Below are positions 8,401-13,768 of a stretch of DNA of 15,321 bases, piece after piece. The stretch covers positions 1 to 15,321 of the forward strand of contig CANJXV010000030.1 of NCBI GenBank assembly GCA_947478935.1, given 5' to 3'. A program made the translations under genes and the position numbers. The notes under the pieces are model-generated. The model did no database searches. It had not been told where the DNA came from and saw nothing but the letters and a program-made list of their open reading frames with translations. This stretch comes from Comamonadaceae bacterium. Lineage in GTDB: Bacteria > Pseudomonadota > Gammaproteobacteria > Burkholderiales > Burkholderiaceae_C. Position 1 is the first letter of the stretch; the number at the start of each line of letters is the position of its first letter.

Positions 8401-8636
8401 TTGTCGGTCACTTGCTCGGCCATTTGGGTGGCGGTCGCGCCCGGCCAAAAGGCACGGATCACCATGACCCGAAAAGTAAACGGCGGGTCCTCGTCCTGAC
8501 CCAGCTGGAAATAAGCGGTTGCGCCCAGCAGCATCAAAACCAGCATCAAATAGCGCGTTAGCGCCGCATGGTCCAGCGCCCAGCGGGACAGGTTGAAACC
8601 GGGCTTGGGAGTGTCCTGTTGCATAGGGCCGCTCAC
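5460..8636 (-). CDS. RND efflux transporter, inner-membrane permease subunit
   Basis: AcrB-like proton-driven antiporter exporting small molecules from the inner membrane or periplasm; substrate unknown. The 1058-residue length is typical, with two homologous halves. TM1 is at about 28-46, followed by a first porter-domain loop. TM4 carries adjacent proton-relay aspartates D431-D432 (GLLVDDAI), which fits the drug-efflux (HAE) group rather than the metal group (CzcA), which has DG there. At the TM10 position where AcrB has K940, the sequence reads GMIQRNSVILID, with R959. A polar loop from about H370 (HKRPGTQAWYSRYY) extends the cytoplasmic TM2-TM3 connection. The start is a GTG overlapping the adaptor stop (GTGA, 8636-8633); an ATG at 8624 is an alternative four codons later, and neither has a strong ribosome-binding site. 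Translational coupling to the adaptor is likely. No outer-membrane partner follows. The general function is sure, the substrate is not. Confidence 0.95.
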   Translation of the reverse strand: MSGPMQQDTPKPGFNLSRWALDHAALTRYLMLVLMLLGATAYFQLGQDEDPPFTFRVMVIRAFWPGATATQMAEQVTDKIERTLQEVPGADKIRSFSKPGETTIFFQLKDSTRPGEVPDLWYAVRKKVGDMRYTLPAGVNGPVFNDEFGDVYGVIYALQAEGFSPAEVKEQADSVRQQLLRVPDVNKVDLFGVQDEKLYIEISQRRLSQLGLDMNQVMAQLSQQNAMEGAGTMQTPLDVVQVRVSGAFQAEEQLRAMPIRGTSGNQLRLGDIAEIKRGYIDPAGVKVRFQGQQVIALGVSMTKGGDIIALGKALKAATERIGAALPVGISLVEVQDQPTAVAKSVNEFIGVLIEAIVIVLLVSFIALGLHKRPGTQAWYSRYYVDVRPGLVVAITIPLVLSVTFLGMYYWGIGLHKISLGSLIIALGLLVDDAIIAVEMMVRKIEEGYDKVRAATFAYEITAMPMLTGTLITAVGFLPIGIARSTVGEYTFAIFGVTVLALLVSWLVSVYFVPYLGTVLLKAKSNPLQAEQHEVFDTPFYNAFRRTVNWCVAHRWITIGVMLLTFALGIVGMGKVQQQFFPDSSRPEVMMDVWFAEGTSITANEEVSRRIEARLMQESGVVNVATWIGSGVPRFYLPLDAIFQQSNVSQFIVLPVDLKRRESLRIKLPALMAQEFPEVRARVKILPNGPPVPYPVQFRVIGPDADQLRVRANEVKAQMRANPNMRGVNDNWNEPVKVIRLDVDQAKARALGVSSQSIAQAARTLLSGSTVGQFRDGDKLIDIVLRQPLSERNAISEIGNAYVPTASGKSIPLTQIAKPTFVWEPGVLWREGRDYAITLQGDIAEGLQGATVTGQLAPDLRKLESSWAAKGQGAYRIQVAGAVEESSKGSSSIAAGIPIMLFITFTLLMLQLHSFSRALLVFLTGPLGIAGVAAALLSFGRPFGFVALLGVIALMGMIQRNSVILIDQIEQDRANGVPAWDAIVESAVRRLRPIVLTAAAAVLAMIPLSRSVFWGPMAVAIMGGLIVATALTLLALPAMYAAWFRVRREPVGVQAKMIG

Positions 8637-9745
8637 TTTGCGGGAGCTGAGACAGCGGCAGCTCGCTTGGGCAGGTAAACGGTGACCTTTTGGCCCGGAT
8701 TGAGCACATGAGCGCCCACACTAACCACTTGCATGCCCGGCTCCAGGCCCTGGGCAACCACCACCTCATTGCCATCGGCGGTGGCAATGGCAATGGGCTG
8801 CAGACGCACTGTCATCGTTGCTTCTTCAAGCACCCACACGGCTGCTTTTTCACCATCGTGTTGCAGCGCACTAGTAGGCAGTTTGATCACCGGTGGGCCC
8901 GAGCGGTCTAGCGCTTTGGGCAGCACGGTCACGGTAGAGCCTAGCGGCCAGGTTTCGGGGCCGCTTAAACCCACTTTCACGGTAAACGTACGCGTCACCG
9001 GATCCGCGCTGGCAGCCACTTCGCGCACGGTGGCGGTCGCGCTTTTTTGCTCCGCCCAAGCCTGTACTTGCACTTGCGAGCCCACTTTGAGTTTGCCTAC
9101 CTTGTCCTCGGGCACGGCAAACACCACATCGCGGCCTCCGTCCTGGGCTATGCGCAAAACCGGCGTACCGGCAGCCAGCACCTGGCCGGGCTCGGCATCG
9201 ATCGAGGTGACCACACCGGCCACATCGGCCACCAAATTGGCATAGCCCGTCTGGTTGCCCAATCCGGACAGCTGCGCCTGTACCTGATCCACTTGGGCCT
9301 GCGCCGCTTTCAGGGCGGTATCGCGACGCTCCAATTCGGCTGCGCTGATGAAATTTTGCTCGCGCAAGTCTTTGTAGCGCTTGTAGTCGGCCAGCGCCAA
9401 ATCCCGGTTGGTGGCGGCAGCGGCCAGCTGCGCGCGCGCGCCATCGGCGGCTAATTTGAAGTCCTGCGGGTCCAGTTGCGCCAGCAACTCACCGGCTTTC
9501 ACATGCTGGCCCAGTTCCACGTTGCGCCGCAGCAATTTGCCGCTCACGCGAAAGCCCAAGCGCGCCTCCACGCGCGAGCGCACTTCACCGGCATATTCGA
9601 TGCCCGACTGCATGGCGTCCAAGCCCACCGTGACCACCTTCACCGCGCGCACCGGCTCCTCGGCAGGAATGGGTTTGGAACAGGCTTGCAGAAAAAGGCA
9701 GGCCATAAGAGCAAGGCGGATAGGCCAGGAAAAGCGCAGGTACAT
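8633..9745 (-). CDS. RND efflux periplasmic adaptor (membrane fusion protein), lipoprotein
   Basis: Adaptor that bridges the inner-membrane RND pump to an outer-membrane channel. The 370-residue product begins with a basic/hydrophobic signal peptide ending in a lipobox (LQAC, C22), so it is probably lipid-anchored like AcrA. After C22, the first half of the barrel-sandwich (lipoyl-like) domain spans about 52-96 (GFRVSGKLL, LGQHVKAGELLAQLDPQDF). A helical hairpin follows at about 97-165, then the second lipoyl half (AGVVTSIDAEPGQVLAAGTPVLRIA), a beta-barrel and a membrane-proximal domain (LEPGMQVVSVGAHVLNPGQKV). The ATG at 9745 keeps the signal peptide intact but has no clear ribosome-binding site. 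It is the first gene of the operon, preceded by a strong promoter with a TetR-type operator, and it overlaps the pump gene by 4 bases. Confidence 0.95.
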   Translation of the reverse strand: MYLRFSWPIRLALMACLFLQACSKPIPAEEPVRAVKVVTVGLDAMQSGIEYAGEVRSRVEARLGFRVSGKLLRRNVELGQHVKAGELLAQLDPQDFKLAADGARAQLAAAATNRDLALADYKRYKDLREQNFISAAELERRDTALKAAQAQVDQVQAQLSGLGNQTGYANLVADVAGVVTSIDAEPGQVLAAGTPVLRIAQDGGRDVVFAVPEDKVGKLKVGSQVQVQAWAEQKSATATVREVAASADPVTRTFTVKVGLSGPETWPLGSTVTVLPKALDRSGPPVIKLPTSALQHDGEKAAVWVLEEATMTVRLQPIAIATADGNEVVVAQGLEPGMQVVSVGAHVLNPGQKVTVYLPKRAAAVSAPAK

Positions 9746-9826
9746 AGTGAGGTCGGTAGAAAAGTGGGATAAAAAAACGCCAATCCAGGAAGCGCAGTAC
9801 GCATACTTGGGTGCCTTTGGCAGATT

Positions 9827-9850
9827 ATTACTGACTGACTGGTTAGTAAT
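9827..9850. promoter_or_regulatory. TetR-type operator overlapping the RND promoter
   Basis: A 24-bp imperfect palindrome. The outer arms ATTACT (9827-9832) and AGTAAT (9845-9850) are perfect, and two further symmetric pairs lie inside, with a GACT tandem in the centre. It covers the last three bases of the -10 element and the expected transcription start. The form ATTACTxAC...GTxAGTAAT is the style bound by TetR-family repressors of efflux operons. The position predicts repression by blocking RNA polymerase, relieved by a pump substrate. The palindrome is seen; the protein family is inferred, and no regulator gene is in the window. Confidence 0.7.
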
Positions 9851-9876
9851 TTAGCGGGGTTTCGTCTTTCTGTCAA
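9848..9876 (-). promoter_or_regulatory. Sigma-70 promoter of the RND efflux operon
   Basis: On the minus strand, TTGACA (9876-9871) is a perfect -35. It is followed by a 17-base spacer and TAAATT (9853-9848), a 4-of-6 match to the -10. Transcription should begin near 9841, inside the palindrome. It is the best housekeeping promoter in the window, so the operon is probably held off by a repressor rather than by weak initiation. Confidence 0.8.
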
Positions 9877-9913
9877 GCCATACGCCTGAACGGACGCGGG
9901 GCATTGGCGGAAT

Positions 9914-9985
9914 TTGCCCTTGCCCTTGCCCTTGCCTTTGCCTTTGCCTTTGCCTTTGCCTTTGCCTTTGCCTTTGCCCTTGCCT
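9914..9985. repeat. Tandem hexamer array, 12 x TTGCCY
   Basis: Twelve uninterrupted 6-bp units. The order is three TTGCCC, seven TTGCCT, one TTGCCC and one TTGCCT. The flanks show degenerate relatives (TTGCTTTGC after 9991). Read as protein it would give a meaningless Pro-Leu or Gly-Lys ladder, and no gene is supported across it. It starts 38 bp upstream of the RND -35 box and ends 190 bp before hpnC. The run of identical TTGCCT units is a good substrate for slipped-strand copy-number change. Confidence 0.95.
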
Positions 9986-10175
9986 TTAAATTTGCTTTGC
10001 TTAAGGATCGGCGTTGGCTTTAGACCGAATTTTCTGCGCCTTTCAGACATGCCCATTCCCCTTCGGCCCAGTTCCGACCTGCCACCACCACGGGTATTAC
10101 GCACTGCGTAGGCCTGTTTACTACCGCAAGATACTGCGGCAACAAAAAGCCCCTGCCGAGGCACAATCCAGACCT

Positions 10176-11057
10176 ATGCCACCCCCCGCCGCAGCGCGTG
10201 CAGCGCCTATTGAGCACTACGAGAACTTTCCAGTTGCGTCCTGGCTCTGCCCGCGGCATTTGCGTGCGCCGATTGCAGCCATCTACCACTTTGCCCGCAC
10301 CGCAGACGACCTGGCCGACGAAGGCCAGGCCAGCCCCGAACAACGCCTGGCTGATCTGGCGGCTTTCCGGGAGGCATTGAGGAAGGCGTGCGCAGCGTCC
10401 ATTCCCGCCAATACGCCAACTACTCTCGCCTGGCCGCAGGTGTTTGGCCCTTTGACCCGCGCGATCGCCGAATTTGCCCTGCCGCCGCATTTATTGCACG
10501 CCCTGTTGGACGCTTTTGAGCATGATGTACGGGTGACGCGCGATGGAGGGGACTACCCCGATATGGCCGCCTTGCTCGCTTATTGCGCCAACTCGGCCAA
10601 CCCGGTGGGGCGATTGCTGCTGCATTTGTACGGCGTGCAAGACCCGCTCTCGCTAGAGCGCAGCGATGCCATTTGCACTGCCCTGCAACTGATCAACTTC
10701 TGGCAAGACCCCAGCCGTGACTTGCCCCGAGGCCGCAATTACTTCCCCCGTGATGGGTCTGCCAGTACCGGCTTTGATGCCCGGCCATTTATGCAGCAAC
10801 GCAGCGCCATGGCCACCGCAAGCGCGGACGCGATGGTGCGCCACTGCGCAACCGATGCCAGAGCGCGCATGGAGCAAGGTCAAGCCCTGGTGCACCACCT
10901 ACCGGGCCGCGCTGGATGGGAATTGCGCCTGGTGGTGCAAGGAGGCTTGCGCGTACTAGACAAGGTCGAGGCCTTGGGCGGCGCGGTCGTGCACACCCGA
11001 CCACGCTTGCACTGGTGGGACGCGCCGCGCATCGTCTGGCGCGCGCTGCTTATGTGA
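10176..11057 (+). CDS. hpnC: HpnC, squalene synthase subunit (presqualene-PP to hydroxysqualene)
   Basis: Member of the squalene/phytoene synthase (trans-isoprenyl diphosphate synthase, head-to-head) family. In the HpnCDE pathway it converts presqualene diphosphate to hydroxysqualene. The 293-residue protein has the first aspartate-rich motif DDLADE at 44-49. The second metal-site region NFWQD is at 174-178 with D182 (NFWQDPSRDLPRGRNYFP), the form typical of HpnC rather than HpnD. The conserved N-terminal ENFPVASWLCPRHLR is present. The start is set at the ATG at 10176, since family similarity begins about ten residues later. A GAGG lies 14 bases upstream, a rather distant ribosome-binding site. 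The open frame extends back to 10014, but that extension has no family resemblance. First gene of hpnCDE; hpnD follows after 47 bp. Confidence 0.93.
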   Translation: MPPPAAARAAPIEHYENFPVASWLCPRHLRAPIAAIYHFARTADDLADEGQASPEQRLADLAAFREALRKACAASIPANTPTTLAWPQVFGPLTRAIAEFALPPHLLHALLDAFEHDVRVTRDGGDYPDMAALLAYCANSANPVGRLLLHLYGVQDPLSLERSDAICTALQLINFWQDPSRDLPRGRNYFPRDGSASTGFDARPFMQQRSAMATASADAMVRHCATDARARMEQGQALVHHLPGRAGWELRLVVQGGLRVLDKVEALGGAVVHTRPRLHWWDAPRIVWRALLM

Positions 11058-11104
11058 GTGCCGCCAGCAAGCACCGTAGCGACGCTGTCAGGCGACAATC
11101 GGGC

Positions 11105-11944
11105 ATGACTCCCGCCCAGTATGTACAGGAAAAGGCGGCCGCCTCGGGCAGCAGCTTCTATTACGCGTTTTTGTTTTTGCCGCCGCAACGGCGCGCGGCC
11201 ATCACCGCTTTTTATGCGTTTTGTAGAGAAGTGGACGATGTGGTCGATGATGCGGTGGACCCGGGCGTGGCTGCCACCAAACTGGCCTGGTGGCTGAGCG
11301 AGGTGGCCAAGGCCTATGCCGGCCAGCCCTCGCACCCGGTCATGAAAGCCTTGTTGCCGTTAGCACCCACCTATGGCATCACCCAAGAGCATCTGCACAG
11401 CGTGATCCGTGGCTGCCAGATGGACCTAGAACAGACCCGTTACCTGGACTTCCCGAACTTGCAGCGCTACTGCCATTTGGTGGCCGGTGTGGTGGGCGAG
11501 GTGGCTGCGCTGATCTTCGGCCAAACCGAGGCCCAGACTACGGTCTATGCGCACACCCTGGGCCAGGCGCTGCAACTGACCAATATCATCCGAGACGTGG
11601 GAGAAGATGCACAACGCGGAAGAATATACATACCAGTCAATGAATTGCAGCGTTTTGATGTGAAAGCACACGAAGTATTAAAGTGCATTCCCTCGACCCG
11701 TTTCAACGCCTTAATGGCCTTTCAGGCCGAGCGCGCGCACGGTTTGTACGAGCAGGCGCTGGGCCTGCTGCCAGCGGGCGAGCGGCGCAACCAAAAGCCT
11801 GGCCTGATGATGGCCAGTATTTACCGGCGCCTGTTGCGCCAGATCGAAGCCGAGGGCTTTCCGGTGCTAGAGCGCCGGGTACGCCTCACACCCATCCACA
11901 AGTTCTGGCTGGCCTGGAAAGTCCAGGCACTGGGCCGTCTATGA
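11105..11944 (+). CDS. hpnD: HpnD, presqualene diphosphate synthase
   Basis: Condenses two farnesyl diphosphate molecules head-to-head into presqualene diphosphate, the first committed step towards squalene and hopanoids. The 279-residue product has the two magnesium-binding motifs of the family: DDVVDD at 44-49 and DVGED at 164-168, followed by the conserved RGRIYIP. The N-terminal SGSSFYYAFLFLPPQRR is characteristic. The start ATG at 11105 fits homologues, but its ribosome-binding site is weak. An in-frame GTG at 11054 overlapping the hpnC stop would add 17 residues and is the alternative. The gene ends in an ATGA overlap with hpnE, implying coupled translation. Codons 173-195 are unusually AT-rich and include AGA and two ATA, unlike the rest of the gene. 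Confidence 0.94.
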   Translation: MTPAQYVQEKAAASGSSFYYAFLFLPPQRRAAITAFYAFCREVDDVVDDAVDPGVAATKLAWWLSEVAKAYAGQPSHPVMKALLPLAPTYGITQEHLHSVIRGCQMDLEQTRYLDFPNLQRYCHLVAGVVGEVAALIFGQTEAQTTVYAHTLGQALQLTNIIRDVGEDAQRGRIYIPVNELQRFDVKAHEVLKCIPSTRFNALMAFQAERAHGLYEQALGLLPAGERRNQKPGLMMASIYRRLLRQIEAEGFPVLERRVRLTPIHKFWLAWKVQALGRL

Positions 11945-13386
11945 AGCGCTACCGCGTCTGCGTGGTGGGTGCTGGTTGGAGCGGCCTGGCTGCGGCCATC
12001 TCTGCAGTGCAGGCCGGACACCAAGTCACGGTGTTAGAAGCCAGCCGCTCGCTAGGCGGGCGGGCGCGCACCCTCCCGGCAAGTGCCGACGCGCTGTTGC
12101 CGGGCGGCGGCACGGCCATCCTGGACAACGGTCAACACATTTTGCTAGGCGCCTACCGCGAAACCCTGGACCTGATGCGCACCGTCGGCCTGGACCCGGG
12201 GAAAATCCTGCTTCGCCTGCCCCTGGGTCTGCGCTTTGCTGACGGTGACGGCTTGCAGTTGCCCGATTGGCCGCAACCCTGGAACCTGATGGCCGGACTG
12301 CTGATGGCCAGCGGCTGGAACATGGGCGATAAAAGGTCTCTGGTACGGGCTTTGCGGCTCTGGCGGAAAAACCGCTTTGAGTGCAGTCCCCAAACCAGCG
12401 TCGCCGAACTTTGCCGGGACATACACAGCACGGTGGTGGAAGACTTAATCACGCCCTTGTGCATTTCGGCCTTAAATACGCCACCGCAATTGGCCAGCGG
12501 CCAAGTTTTTTTAACGGTTTTGCACGACAGCGTGTTTGCCAAACCGCGCAAGAAAAAGCAAACGATGCCTGCCGGACTTGATGCTGCTAGCCTTATGGTC
12601 CCTCCTGGCGATGCACTAATGCAGAGCGCACCCTGGCGCGCTGCGGGTTCAGACATGCTGGTGCCTGTAGTTGATTTAGGGGCCTTGTTTCCGCAGGCAG
12701 CGGCGGCCTGGCTGAGGGAACATGGTGCCAACGTGTATGTGGGCAAGCGCGCAACCTGCCCGCAATGGAGCGGCGGGCAGTGGCAGATCGACGGCGAGGC
12801 CTTTGACCGCGTGATCTGGGCCACCGCCCCACAGCACGCGGTACAAGCTTTTAGCGAGTACCTGCCCCTAGCCCCCAAAAACCTGGGCTTGCATTTGCAG
12901 CGCTGGCTGCGCCCGGCCAAAGCTATGCGATACCAGTCCATCGCCACCGTCTATGCGCACGCGCCGGGCCTGGTTTTGCCCCGCCCCATGCTGGCCCTGC
13001 GCAGCAGCCCCCAGGCACCGGCGCAAGTTGCGTTTGACCGAGGCCAACTCGGCGGCCCACCCGGCCTGCTGGCGCTGGTGGTCAGCGCCCCGCAGGGTGA
13101 ATACGAACAGCTCGAATCCATGGTGCTGGCCCAGGCAGAAGAACAGTTGGAAGACTGGCTCGATGGCCAGCGCCTAAGCGCCATCCGCACCGTGGTGGAA
13201 AAACAGGCCACTTTTTCGTGTGTAGCCCGTATGGTGCGACCAACGCAGCAGGTCGCGCCGGGCCTGATAGCCTGCGGGGATTACGTCTACAAGCCCTACC
13301 CTGCGACCCTGGAAGGAGCAGTGCGCAGCGGGATCATTGCGGCACTGGCTTTGGATGAGACTGAGGGGTTTGTTTGGAAAGAATAG
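11941..13386 (+). CDS. hpnE: HpnE, hydroxysqualene dehydroxylase (FAD-dependent)
   Basis: FAD-dependent amine-oxidase/phytoene-desaturase-like enzyme. In the HpnCDE pathway it reduces hydroxysqualene to squalene. The 481-residue product starts with a Rossmann dinucleotide-binding motif VVGAGWSG (G10, G12, G15), with E33 at the end of the second strand, then GGRARTL. The C terminus has the FAD-contacting GDYVYKPYPATLEGAVRSG (G446, D447), again a family signature. The start ATG at 11941 overlaps the hpnD stop (ATGA). The open frame continues upstream to 11683, but that part lies inside hpnD and precedes the flavin fold. It is the last gene of the operon; its stop is followed within 10 bases by a hairpin-rich spacer. 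No shc cyclase follows. Confidence 0.94.
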   Translation: MKRYRVCVVGAGWSGLAAAISAVQAGHQVTVLEASRSLGGRARTLPASADALLPGGGTAILDNGQHILLGAYRETLDLMRTVGLDPGKILLRLPLGLRFADGDGLQLPDWPQPWNLMAGLLMASGWNMGDKRSLVRALRLWRKNRFECSPQTSVAELCRDIHSTVVEDLITPLCISALNTPPQLASGQVFLTVLHDSVFAKPRKKKQTMPAGLDAASLMVPPGDALMQSAPWRAAGSDMLVPVVDLGALFPQAAAAWLREHGANVYVGKRATCPQWSGGQWQIDGEAFDRVIWATAPQHAVQAFSEYLPLAPKNLGLHLQRWLRPAKAMRYQSIATVYAHAPGLVLPRPMLALRSSPQAPAQVAFDRGQLGGPPGLLALVVSAPQGEYEQLESMVLAQAEEQLEDWLDGQRLSAIRTVVEKQATFSCVARMVRPTQQVAPGLIACGDYVYKPYPATLEGAVRSGIIAALALDETEGFVWKE

Positions 13387-13394
13387 GCTGCGAA

Positions 13395-13412
13395 AGCAGG
13401 TTTCGGCCTGCT
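13395..13412. repeat. Short hairpin just after hpnE
   Basis: Arms AGCAGG (13395-13400) and CCTGCT (13407-13412) pair around the loop TTTCGG, 9 bases after the hpnE stop. It is the closest candidate for a 3'-end structure of the hpnCDE message, but no T tract follows. Confidence 0.5.
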
Positions 13413-13418
13413 GGCCGA

Positions 13419-13452
13419 GTTACTTTCTTTTGCTTCGCCAAAAGAAAGTAAC
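13419..13452. repeat. Perfect 14-bp-stem palindrome, dispersed intergenic repeat type
   Basis: Arms GTTACTTTCTTTTG (13419-13432) and CAAAAGAAAGTAAC (13439-13452) are perfectly complementary around a 6-base loop (CTTCGC), and are followed by CAAAGAAAAG. From memory, this palindrome and its trailing sequence recur between genes in many Comamonadaceae and some other proteobacterial genomes, so I take it as a copy of a dispersed repeat. The perfect pairing is seen directly; its dispersed nature is recollection and can be tested by a genome search. Confidence 0.85.
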
Positions 13453-13481
13453 CAAAGAAAAGTCGAGCCAAAGGCCGTGCC

Positions 13482-13504
13482 GCTGCGCGCGCTGCTAGCG
13501 CAGC
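13482..13504. repeat. GC-rich hairpin
   Basis: Arms GCTGCGC (13482-13488) and GCGCAGC (13498-13504) around a 9-base loop. It follows the 14-bp palindrome by 29 bases and may be part of the same composite dispersed element. Confidence 0.6.
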
Positions 13505-13626
13505 CGCGCCATGCCCCAATCCATTGACTACGAGCGCATCGTTCCCCAATCTGGCACAACAAACCAGCACCGCAACGCACCGATTCAAAAAACTCTATCC
13601 GACCCCAAAAAACCAAATTGGGTATT

Positions 13627-13675
13627 CCAGCTCCCCTTCACTCAGGCGGGGGTGAAGGGGCAGGGGGAAAGCTGG
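13627..13675. repeat. Nested hairpin in the hpnE/HAD spacer
   Basis: The inner stem pairs CCCCTTCAC (13633-13641) with GTGAAGGGG (13652-13660) around a 10-base loop. Directly outside it, CCAGCT (13627-13632) pairs with AGCTGG (13670-13675), leaving a one-sided 9-base bulge (13661-13669). It could terminate either convergent transcript, and it looks like a repetitive intergenic palindrome. Confidence 0.65.
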
Positions 13676-13768
13676 GGATATACAAAAAGTCCCACCGGAA
13701 AAAACTCGCCACAAAACCAGGTTTTTCCCGGCTGGCGAAGCAACTACGAGCAAGCGAGCCTCACAAGA

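Larger units (their letters stand above)
9746..10175. other. 430-bp divergent spacer between RND operon and hpnC
   Basis: No gene is supported here. The left part is the roughly 95-base leader of the RND operon. At 9827-9876 lie its operator and promoter. A hexamer array occupies 9914-9985. The right part contains a perfect palindrome TACGCA-C-TGCGTA (10098-10110) and a small hairpin CCGCA/TGCGG (10124-10139). I see no convincing sigma-70 promoter for hpnC, although the operon must start somewhere in this spacer. Confidence 0.7.
13387..13768. other. 382-bp convergent spacer rich in inverted repeats
   Basis: Lies between the ends of hpnE and the HAD phosphatase gene. It holds at least four hairpins (listed separately) and no credible gene. 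An 89-codon frame at 13511-13780 has low-complexity composition and runs through a hairpin. The hairpins may terminate both converging transcripts. None is followed by a long T tract, so termination would be non-canonical, or the elements serve for RNA stability or are merely repetitive DNA. Confidence 0.7.

Noticed and set aside
9914..9985. CRISPR-like array
   Set aside because: Six-base units with no spacers and no cas genes; a simple tandem repeat.
9914..10111. Plus-strand Pro-Leu ladder frame
   Set aside because: Translation of the same hexamer array, with no ribosome-binding site and no recognisable domain.
9640..10164. 174-codon minus-strand frame with a long Gly-Lys ladder
   Set aside because: The ladder is just the translated hexamer array. 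The frame crosses the RND promoter and operator and overlaps the adaptor gene in another frame.
10014..10175. N-terminal extension of HpnC by 54 residues
   Set aside because: The extension has no family similarity and reads like translated spacer, including the palindrome at 10098-10110.
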